A DNA stretch of 64,000 bases from Nostoc sp. UCD121. GTDB lineage: Bacteria > Cyanobacteriota > Cyanobacteriia > Cyanobacteriales > Nostocaceae. The notes under the pieces were generated by a model that was not told the DNA's origin, did not search any database, and saw only the letters and a program-made list of their open reading frames with translations. Below are positions 17,115 to 25,400 of the stretch, in pieces (within the stretch, counting starts at the first letter, position 1; each line of letters begins with the position of its first letter). Both the position numbers and the translations under genes were made by a program. The stretch is taken from the NCBI RefSeq assembly GCF_014222285.1, contig NZ_JACKZS010000013.1, forward strand, positions 1 to 64,000, written 5' to 3'.

Positions 17115-18689
17115 CTAATGACTAATATAGTGAAATCCTTTGACAAAATCTATAACCATACTTAACGAAGGTAAGATGTATTTTGTTGCTTCATTAGATA
17201 TATCATCATAAGTTGAAGTATTAAGAGCAGAGCGATTAATAAATCTTTTCCCAAAATTGGGATGGTCATGGACAATCAATGTGTGGGCGCTAGAATTCGT
17301 TAAAACTATTTGAGTTGGGGCTTTACAAAAATTTAACTTTGTGGCTACTTCAATATTTTTTTTAGTTTGTTTAATTGTTGCCGCCTGACTCATGGCTTGC
17401 TCTAGAAGAATATTTAATTGTTTCACAATTAGGGGCGATTTTGGCAATTTTAAATCCTGATTTTCAACAACTTCACTATTAATCATTTCCACGACACTGG
17501 AAATATTCTTTTGAGTAAATGCCGCATCTAGAAAGGGAAGAATCACAATGTAAGCAGTGGAAAATAATGCTTCGTCACTATCTACATAAAATGTGAAAAC
17601 AGTTCGACGACGACCACTTTCGATGCTTGGGGGTTGTTTTAGTATCCGGTATTCCTGAGCAATTTGATAGTAAGCGCCTGCGATCGCAAAATTGGCTTCG
17701 TGTTCTAAGGCTGCATCAACAATAATGCGGATTGTCGGCGGTGTTTCGTTAAAAAAGTCTCGTGAGTCTTCGGAATGGAACTTTTGGATAATGGAGCGAT
17801 CGCCGGCTGGACTAAGATCGACCCATTCACAAATCATACCTTCGGTTTTTAAACCAAACCTGGAGGTGGCGTAAAGCTTGGCCCCAGTTAATGTTGCTCC
17901 AGTTAAGTCAGCACCAATCCATTCCGCCCTAATTAATTTTGCCTGAGTTAAATCGGCGTGGATAAAAATTGTATTCGTTAAATTCGCATTGGTTAAATCT
18001 GCGCCAATTAAAGTAGCTCCGCTCAATTTTGCGCCGCTCAAGTCTGCCCAACGGAGGTTCGCCCCGCTCAAATCTGCCCAACGGAGGTTCGCCCCACTCA
18101 AATCTGCTCCGCTCAAGTTAGCATGGCTAAGATTTGCTTGTCTGAGTTCAGTATCTCGCAAATTTGCACCACTGAGATCGCAACGACTAAGATCACTGGC
18201 GTTTAAGTTAGCCATCTCTAAATTTGCTCCCGTCATGGAAGCGCCTCTCAAGACACTTTCACTCAAGTTAGCATGGCGGAGATTCGCTTGGCGGAGTGTC
18301 GCCTCTCGTAAATCAGCACTGGTGAGGTCAGCCTCCGACAGGTCAGCACGACTGAGGTCAGCGCGAATTAACTCAGCGCGAATCAATAAGGCTCCTTTAA
18401 GTTGAGCGCGGCTGAGATCGGCTCGAATCAAATTAGCGACGTTGAGACTAGCGTTATTTAAGATGGCGTTCGATAGATTCACGCCACTGAGTCTGGCTAC
18501 ATTCAGCTTGGCATTGCTCAAGTTAGCTTCGCTCAGATTCGCGCCACTGAGGTTAACTATACTCAAATTAGCATCGCTAAGATTCACGCCACTGAGTTTG
18601 ACCCCACTCAGATTAGCTTCTGCAAGGTCAATACCACTAAAGTTTAAGACTCCTGCTGCGTACTTTTCTAGTAATTCCTCTACAGTCAT
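17115..18689 (-). CDS. pentapeptide-repeat protein with C-terminal domain
   Basis: From the ATG at 18689 the protein has 524 residues. A short cap (MTVEELLEKYAAGVLNFSG) leads to about 55 tandem A(D/N)LXX pentapeptides up to about residue 285, which form a right-handed quadrilateral beta helix. The remaining 230 residues are non-repetitive, alpha/beta, with a helical stretch (LLEQAMSQAATIKQTKKNIE). The frame stays open to an ATG at 18734, but the cap is the usual family start and AAGGGG lies about ten bases upstream of 18689. The repeats show some in-line duplications (LRWADLSGAN twice). The target or partner is unknown. It is divergent from tyrA. Confidence 0.8.
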   Translation of the reverse strand: MTVEELLEKYAAGVLNFSGIDLAEANLSGVKLSGVNLSDANLSIVNLSGANLSEANLSNAKLNVARLSGVNLSNAILNNASLNVANLIRADLSRAQLKGALLIRAELIRADLSRADLSEADLTSADLREATLRQANLRHANLSESVLRGASMTGANLEMANLNASDLSRCDLSGANLRDTELRQANLSHANLSGADLSGANLRWADLSGANLRWADLSGAKLSGATLIGADLTNANLTNTIFIHADLTQAKLIRAEWIGADLTGATLTGAKLYATSRFGLKTEGMICEWVDLSPAGDRSIIQKFHSEDSRDFFNETPPTIRIIVDAALEHEANFAIAGAYYQIAQEYRILKQPPSIESGRRRTVFTFYVDSDEALFSTAYIVILPFLDAAFTQKNISSVVEMINSEVVENQDLKLPKSPLIVKQLNILLEQAMSQAATIKQTKKNIEVATKLNFCKAPTQIVLTNSSAHTLIVHDHPNFGKRFINRSALNTSTYDDISNEATKYILPSLSMVIDFVKGFHYISH

Positions 18690-18758
18690 CGATGCTACCC
18701 CTTGGATGCCAACTTTAATAGTTGGTAAAGTCATAAAAACGGAATGTCAAAATTAAAA

Positions 18759-19598
18759 ATGAATATTGGGATTTTAGGGTTGGGATTGATCGGCGGATCT
18801 TTGGGTTTTGATTTGCGATCGCAAGGACATCATATCTTAGGAGTCAGTCGCCGTGAATCTACCTGTCAAAAGGCAGTTGCTATCGGCAGTGTTGATGAAG
18901 CATCAGTTGATTTGAGTCTGTTAGCAGCCGCAGAGGTTGTATTTATTTGTACACCTCTAGCGCTTATTGTGCCCCAATTGAAGCAAATGATCGCTCATTT
19001 GCCTACCACTACCATCGTGACTGACGTGGGTTCAGCAAAAGCACAGATAGTCAAGGCGATTTCTCCCATTTGGGATAATTTTATCGGCGGTCATCCAATG
19101 GCGGGAAGAACAGATAGTGGCATAGAAGCTGCACAACGGAATTTATTTGTTGATAAACCTTATGTATTAACACCGATAGCTACAACGCCAACGAGTGCAA
19201 TTGCGGTTGTAGAAGAAATTGTGCGATCGCTAGGAGCTAATATCTACTATTGTCAGCCAGAGCAACATGACCGCGCTGTTAGCTGGATTTCCCATTTACC
19301 TGTAATGGTCAGTTCCTCATTGATTGCTGCTTGTTTGAGTGAAACTGACCCCGATGTTTTGGAATTAGCTCAAAAGTTAGCTAGTTCGGGTTTTCGGGAT
19401 ACCAGCCGTGTGGGTGGTGGGAATCCAGAGTTGGGCGTGATGATGGCGCGGTATAATCGTCAAGCATTGCTGCGATCGCTGCAACAGTATCGTCACAATC
19501 TCGATGAATTAACTAATTTAATTGAGCAAGAAAATTGGACAGTTTTAGAGCAAAAGTTGAAATCAACAGGTAAGGCACGACCTGATTTTGTTGATTAG
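18759..19598 (+). CDS. tyrA: prephenate/arogenate dehydrogenase
   Basis: The 279-residue protein opens with a Rossmann GLGLIGGSLG loop, then FICTPL, a GGHPMAGRTDSG motif carrying the catalytic histidine region, and a SHLPVMVSSSL helix, as in TyrA. Cyanobacterial TyrA enzymes studied so far, such as the Synechocystis one, prefer arogenate and NADP+; that preference is inferred here. It makes tyrosine from the shikimate pathway. I chose the ATG at 18759 because MNIGILGLG is the usual start; an upstream ATG at 18744 adds five residues. Its start is only 69 bp from the divergent pentapeptide gene, so the two may share a compact promoter. Confidence 0.9.
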   Translation: MNIGILGLGLIGGSLGFDLRSQGHHILGVSRRESTCQKAVAIGSVDEASVDLSLLAAAEVVFICTPLALIVPQLKQMIAHLPTTTIVTDVGSAKAQIVKAISPIWDNFIGGHPMAGRTDSGIEAAQRNLFVDKPYVLTPIATTPTSAIAVVEEIVRSLGANIYYCQPEQHDRAVSWISHLPVMVSSSLIAACLSETDPDVLELAQKLASSGFRDTSRVGGGNPELGVMMARYNRQALLRSLQQYRHNLDELTNLIEQENWTVLEQKLKSTGKARPDFVD

Positions 19599-19770
19599 AA
19601 TTCAGGGATAAGGAGTCAGAATGGGCTAAACGCCCCGCTACCGCTTACAGAATTAATTCTGATCGAAAAAGCAGATAAATAAATTAGTTTAAGACCCCTA
19701 CTAAATATATATATTTAGTGGTCATAGAAAAACCTGGAAAGTTTTTTCTTGATTCTGGCTCCTGAATTCT
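19597..19770. mobile_element. MITE-like element with GAATTCAGG inverted ends
   Basis: The left end is AGAATTCAGG with AGTCAGAAT shortly after; the right end is ATTCTGGCTCCTGAATTCT, its inverted complement. The left end overlaps the tyrA stop codon. An internal GGGCTAAACGCCC hairpin and an AT-rich core separate the ends. A shorter relative is at 63739-63860. No coding capacity is seen in the gap 19599-19945 around it. Confidence 0.45.
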
Positions 19771-19945
19771 TCTGCAAGAATGTTTTTTGATGTAGTTGAT
19801 AAAGTTAGTTAGCTACTTTCTTTTCTAAATCAATAAACATAGCTATTTAATAATTTTAACAATAAAACCTTTAAAAAAATGCTAATTAACAGTTTAACAG
19901 CCACCAAACCGATGTACTATACAGATAAATTTACAAAAATCAACA

Positions 19946-20236
19946 ATGGTAGAACGTCCAATCAAAAAATCGGAACGTCAGTCCCAAGCAAATACTGACA
20001 ACAATTCCGAAAATAAGGATTCTATGACTCCTATTGAATCCAACCCCAAAAGCTCAAAACCGAGCCGTAACCGCTCTTCTGACAAAGGGAAAAAAGCATC
20101 TTACGGAGATGAAAACAGGCAGCAGGGGAATCCTGCCCTAGCGCGTGGCCCAAAACCCGTTAAACCTCCAGTCAAAGTCCAAACAGAAGAACTTGAAACC
20201 GAATCGGAAACTATCTCTGAGGAGTCTCAAGACTAA
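19946..20236 (+). CDS. small disordered hydrophilic protein
   Basis: The 96-residue product is almost free of hydrophobic residues. It has a Lys/Ser/Asn-rich N-terminus, a basic middle (KPSRNRSSDKGKKASYG), a GNPALARGPKPVKPPVK patch and an acidic tail (TEELETESETISEESQD). Intrinsic disorder is likely throughout. I recognise no family. The ATG and the absence of repeats support a real gene, but coding evidence is weak because composition is biased. Confidence 0.6.
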   Translation: MVERPIKKSERQSQANTDNNSENKDSMTPIESNPKSSKPSRNRSSDKGKKASYGDENRQQGNPALARGPKPVKPPVKVQTEELETESETISEESQD

Positions 20237-20368
20237 CATTACTCCTGCGTGTGATGTGGGAGGCTTTAACTCGTCGTTATAAGTATATGAAGACAGGATT
20301 TCTGCCTCCGCAGGCAGTAATTATGCCCCCCGTCACCATTGGGTTATTTTTATATTGAAATGCTTTTA

Positions 20369-20881
20369 CTAATCAATTTCTGTAACTAGCCATTGCCACT
20401 CAGTGACTACAGTGTTGGATATGTTGAGAACCAATTTCTGTCCATTAGAGAGAGGCACATAGACTTTGAGCGCATCAGTTGTTGGCAATTTCGGTAATAT
20501 ATCAGTTAAGTTATATTCCCCCACATTGGGAACGGGTGCAGTTAAAGAGTATGCATCCGATGCACTGAGCAATTTTCCGGCTACTGTCTCAATCAACAAT
20601 GGTTGGGGGTGAGCAATTTTAACGACACCCGGAAAAGCAACTAAGCGTAACCGTAAATCTTTTACTGCACTGGTGTAATTCTGTTTGAACAGCAGTACTT
20701 GCCAAGCATATCCTTTTTCATCTTTGACAGATACTTGTGAATGGTAGCGTAAAGTACCGGGAGAATCATGATGTTGACGCAACAGCGCTTGTGCTGACTC
20801 CACACCCCATCCACATCCAGTTAATGTTAAAAACACTATTAAGGCACAACACCAAAAATATTGTTGAAATTTTCGCTTCAT
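20369..20881 (-). CDS. DUF3122-like lipoprotein
   Basis: The 170-residue protein has a lipoprotein signal (ALIVFLTLTGCGWG, cysteine at about 23). The mature part begins RQHHDSPGTLRYHSQVSV and contains KGYAWQVLLFKQ, which is characteristic of the cyanobacterial DUF3122 group. Its function is unknown; the location is inferred to be a membrane-anchored periplasmic protein. It is a single leftward gene. Confidence 0.65.
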   Translation of the reverse strand: MKRKFQQYFWCCALIVFLTLTGCGWGVESAQALLRQHHDSPGTLRYHSQVSVKDEKGYAWQVLLFKQNYTSAVKDLRLRLVAFPGVVKIAHPQPLLIETVAGKLLSASDAYSLTAPVPNVGEYNLTDILPKLPTTDALKVYVPLSNGQKLVLNISNTVVTEWQWLVTEID

Positions 20882-21275
20882 CTAACATATTTTACAGCAC
20901 AATTTACAAGCAGAGCCGAAGAAGCTCCACCAAGATGTCAGAATTAACTCTCAAAGCAACAATTTTAGTCTAAAGGCTGCGGTGTATGCTGGGAGAAATA
21001 GCGATGTCTACGCCGGCCTATGCTTAAGAGGTTGTTTTAAAAGTGGCTGGCTGTGATTTTATGTACTCATTGATCCCCCCTAACCCCGCTTAAAAAGCTG
21101 GGATGTTTCAAGATATCGTATTCTTTTTTCTTTTAGCAGCAGATATATTAATTTACAGCTAAGTACGAGTATGTAAGTGGGGAGCAGGGAGAAAAAGGCT
21201 GGGATCTGGGGGCAGAATTAATAACTCAATACCCAATGCCCCATGCCCAACCCCTAATATTGAAGGAGATTTAAT
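20882..21275. other. non-coding gap before the deacetylase
   Basis: This gap holds no gene I can support. From about 21177 to 21258 it carries GGGGAGCAGGG-type and CCCAATGCCCCATGCCC-type repeats. A clear GGAG at 21265-21268 serves the following GTG start. Confidence 0.5.
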
Positions 21276-22193
21276 GTGTCTAATCGTAAATTATCGCCGT
21301 TTCTAAAGGTAATAACTATTGCATTGATTGCTGGTGTAAGTAGTGTGGGTATCAGTCTGCTTGCAGGCACAACTAAACTTGACCGTATGTTGGGAATTCA
21401 AAAGCCAAAAGGTGAGAATGTTAAAACAAATTTAGATAAGGCAATTAGTGTAGATGCACAGTCTATCACCTCAGCTACAGACCAGATGAATGAAGTGCCA
21501 AAGACTTTTCAGGGAACAATTGTTTATCAAGCAAAGCTAAAAGCAAATGAGAAAGTCATTGCCCTAACTTTTGATGATGGCCCTGGCCCAAAAAATACGG
21601 CACAGATTTTAGAAATTTTGAAGAAAAATAATATTAAAGCCACATTCTTTATGCTTGGGCAAATGGTGAAATATTTTCCCGAAGTTGCCAAGCAAGTGGC
21701 TGCTGATGGTCATGTAATTGGCAATCATACATGGCATCATTGGTATTTTAAAATGGATGAAGCGACTGCGGCTAGTGAAATTGACCGCACAGCAGATATT
21801 ATTTACAAGACGACTGGAGAGAAAACTACTCTGTTTCGTCCCCCTGGAGGCTTTCTGAATAACGGACTAGCCCAATATGCCAGAAATAAGAAGTACGCTG
21901 TCATGATGTGGTCAGAACAGTCGGGAGATGCTGAACGTCATTCGCCTCAAGTGCCAATGCTGGTTAAAAATGTGCTGAAATATGCAAAGCCAGGTGCGAT
22001 CGTACTTTTGCATGATGGGGGCGGTAATCGTTCTAAATCTGTCAAAGCTTTACCAGAAATGATCGCAGGTTTGAAGGCTCAAGGCTATCGATTTGTGACA
22101 ATTCCCCAATTGCTGGAAATGCAAGCCCAAGAAGAAAGTGCAGTAACGGCAGTATCACCTGTAGTCACAAATCATGAAAATCCAGACCATTAG
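21276..22193 (+). CDS. polysaccharide deacetylase, NodB family
   Basis: The GTG start follows GGAG eight bases upstream; an overlapping ATG two bases earlier opens a frame of only ten codons. The 305-residue protein has an N-terminal membrane anchor or signal (VITIALIAGVSSVGISLLAG) and a NodB domain at about 88-280. Motif 1 TFDDGPGP holds the catalytic base and metal aspartate. Motif 2 GNHTWHH holds the His metal ligands. RPPGG and IVLLHDGGG complete the site. It would remove N- or O-acetyl groups from peptidoglycan or exopolysaccharide outside the plasma membrane. No carbohydrate operon surrounds it. Confidence 0.88.
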   Translation: MSNRKLSPFLKVITIALIAGVSSVGISLLAGTTKLDRMLGIQKPKGENVKTNLDKAISVDAQSITSATDQMNEVPKTFQGTIVYQAKLKANEKVIALTFDDGPGPKNTAQILEILKKNNIKATFFMLGQMVKYFPEVAKQVAADGHVIGNHTWHHWYFKMDEATAASEIDRTADIIYKTTGEKTTLFRPPGGFLNNGLAQYARNKKYAVMMWSEQSGDAERHSPQVPMLVKNVLKYAKPGAIVLLHDGGGNRSKSVKALPEMIAGLKAQGYRFVTIPQLLEMQAQEESAVTAVSPVVTNHENPDH

Positions 22194-22228
22194 TTTAATC
22201 ATCAGTGACAAACTAAACTATTGGGTAA

Positions 22229-22396
22229 CAATGCTATTGCATCGACTGACAATACCATTGTATCGGCTGGCAATGCCATTGTATTGGTCTGCATTAACAT
22301 TGCATCGGCGAGCAATGTCATAGCATCGACTGGGAACGCTATTGCATCGATTAACAATGCCATTGCATCGGTCTGCATTAAGATTGCAGCAATCTA
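22229..22396. repeat. 21-bp minisatellite, eight units
   Basis: Eight contiguous degenerate units of exactly 21 bp (consensus near CAATGCCATTGCATCGGCTGG) fill the gap after the deacetylase. The period is a multiple of three, and one plus-strand frame is open throughout, giving seven-residue peptide repeats of NAIAS-x-x type from a possible TTG at 22221. Another frame gives LHRL-type repeats but has a stop. No ribosome-binding site is visible. Confidence 0.8.
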
Positions 22397-22460
22397 AAAT
22401 CTAATAGGCTACAAAACTACGTTTCTCAAGGTAGACGAGGTTTAACTGAATTGTATGAAT

Positions 22461-25400
22461 CTAAAATCGAGTTTCATACTGAACTTGGAATAGATTTTCA
22501 TCTCCCAAATTAGTTGAGCCTCGCATCAAAATTTCATCATTGAGTCGATAAAGGACGTTATAACGGAAAGACTCATCGCTAGAAAGAGGGCGTGATAAAG
22601 AAGCAGAGAAATTTCTATTAATATTAAACACACCTTCTGCTGATAAATTCAGAACTGAAGCTGTCCTTGTTTCATTACTAGTAGTAGGGGTAGGAAATAT
22701 CCGAAATTCACTGAAACCAACAGCTTGACCGATCGCAGTAATAGTTCCTTGTAAACCACCTAAAATGGTAGAACTAGCGAAATTAGTCAGCCCTTGTCCT
22801 GCATCTGCTTGACCGAAAGAACCAAGAATCGAGCCACCTAGCAAAGCAACTATTTCTCCACGACTACGGCTAGGTTCACTCGTCAGTTCCAAATTCTCGC
22901 CCAATTCACTCGCTGGCCCGTCCACTCTTGCTTGAACGCGAACGGTACGTAAAGTACCGAAGTTAGTCGCAGAAACATCGCTGATTTCAGCAGACAATGG
23001 TGATTCCAAAATTCGGCTGTTCGTTGCTGATGCTTCCGGTACGATCGCAGTAAGTCGGACATCCAAAGTAGGGTCAAGTCCTTGGCTTGGAGTAAACCGC
23101 GCAGTTTGTTCGTAGCCTCGCGCTAAAGCAAACTCAGTGGAAAATAAGCTCAGTCGTCCTCCTGTCAAACGAATCAATCCTTCAGGAAGTGGCTTGGCTA
23201 ATGTACCATTGATGGTCAAGTCGCCTTTTGCCTCAAAGTTCAGTATGGGCTGACTTAATGCGGCTCCTCCTGGTACAAAGCTTAATAGGGATTCAGTGGT
23301 AACACGAACATTGTCATCTAGACTCAACCTTAAATCTGCAAACTCTACAGGTAAATTGGGTGGAGTTGCTGCGGTGTTAGCATTATTATCTGGTTTAGTA
23401 ACTCCGCTAGCGCTACTTTGGGCTGTAGGTATAGCATTAGCGTTAACCTGTTCTCTATTTAGATTTATGACGTTAGTGTTAGCTTCTGTTGTAGCGGCTG
23501 GTTTTGTCTTAGCAGTATTTCCAATAATCACTCGACCATCACTTAGCCGAATCTCTCCACCAATTACGGGTTTTAAGGCTGTTCCGCGAATTACAGCATT
23601 GCCGCCGACACCACCTTCATACAATCCTGCAAGCTTAAAGTCGAGTTTGTCTGCTATTGATATTGTCAGGGGATTCGCTGTGGCTGGCTGAGGATTGAGA
23701 ATTGGCAAGATACCTGATGCAGTTATTTGCCCTTCATTGTAAAGAGCTTGAATGTTGTTAACACTCACCGTACTACCATTAAATTGTGCTGTCCCTGTTA
23801 CATTCGTTAGGGGTTCAGATAAAGCTTGAGCGCTAATGGTTGCATTGTTAACTGTGGCGTTTCCATTGATAATTGGTTCGTTTAAAGTACCCTGAACATT
23901 TAAGTCTACTTTTCCTTGACCGTCTACCCAAGTTACTTGATTATTAGTAAACAGATTTAATAGTGCCAATCCTTCATTGTTCACATCGGCGTTGATGCTG
24001 ATTTGATTGCTATCTGGTTGCACCTCGGCAAATGGTAACGGCGCAGGTACGCTACCTGTAATCGTAACTGGTTGCGTTCCTGTTACTAGTAAGGTACTGT
24101 CGAAATTCAAACGAGCATTATTGTAGTCAAAGTTCACCTGTCCACTTTGTACAGGTTGCTGGTTGAGAGTTGCATTCGCCAGTGTCACATTCCCTTGCGC
24201 TCTGGGATCTTGTAAACTACCTCCTAATGTGGCATCAGCATTTACATTACCAGTGATATCTATGGGATATCTTTCTATAAAAGGTTGTAAAAGTGATAAA
24301 GGTAGACTTGCTACATTCAACTTTCCAGATAGCTGTTCAGTTCCTAACTGTCCCGAAAATGCCACCAGACCTTGATTTATCCCAATACTCAAGGGCGAAA
24401 GTGTGACGATTCCATCGGCAAAATTGCCTTGAGCAACGACTTGATTAATGGAATATTCACCCCATTTCCAGTTAGCACCTTGGAAATTAAAGCCGACATT
24501 CAACCCAGATTTTAATGAACCATTAGCTGTAATTCCGCCACTCAAAGCACCCGTTAATTCTGCAAGGGTAGGTAAAGATAAGTCTCTTTTTGCCTCTAAT
24601 TGCTGTTGTTGTGTGATCGATGTTGCAATTTTTGAAAAATATGCAAGCTGTGTGAGCAAATCTGAATTGGGCAAACTGATAGGCTTGGTATCAAGTACCT
24701 CTGCTCCAGCCAACGTTGGAGGCTGCAACCCTGTGCCAAGGTCTTGAAAGTCGAAGATATTAAATGCTTGCAAAAGTCTCTCGATTCTGGCTTGGTCTAA
24801 GTTAGCTTGGAATTGAAATTGCGGGTCATTCCCTGTTTGCACATTTCCACTTAAGGCGATGTTGCTATCTCCAATCCGCAATAGACCATTAGCCAAGCTA
24901 GCAGTACCATCAGCATAATTGATGCTGCCGCGAAATTCATCTGCTGCAACTCTGGCAACACGAGGCCCTGCGATCGCAACGTCTCCCGCAACTGCATAAT
25001 TATTAAGATTGACAACTAAATTTCCCGATAGTTGCCCCCCTAAAGGTTTCAATTGATTGTTCGGTAAAAAGCCCCCAATCAAAGCTATAGGAAACTGTTG
25101 AGCGTTGATGAGTAAGTTCTCTCCCTCGGTTCTACCTGTAGTAACTGCCTCATCCCGCTTGACTAAAAATGAGGTTGGGCGATAATCTGCACCCAGGTTA
25201 AGCGCAATCCTGTCTTGCTTCCCAGCTAATCGCAGACTTGCTCCCTGTCCCCCTTGAAAATTCACGTTTCCAGTTAAAAGTGGGTCAAACGCTAAACTAC
25301 TAACCTGAAAATTCCGCAGCCGGATGTTGCCGTTAGCTTGCGGAACATCAAGATTACCTGTAATTTTTCCATTAAAATCAAGTACCCCCGCTAACGCTAC

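Noticed and set aside
17989..18756. Plus-strand frames opposite the pentapeptide repeats
   Set aside because: Their Ala/Ser/Leu/Arg periodicity is just the reverse image of the A(D/N)LXX codons.
22883..24747. Several open frames antisense or out of frame within the tamB-like gene
   Set aside because: They lack start context and recognisable motifs and coincide with the codon pattern of the long beta-repeat protein on the other strand.
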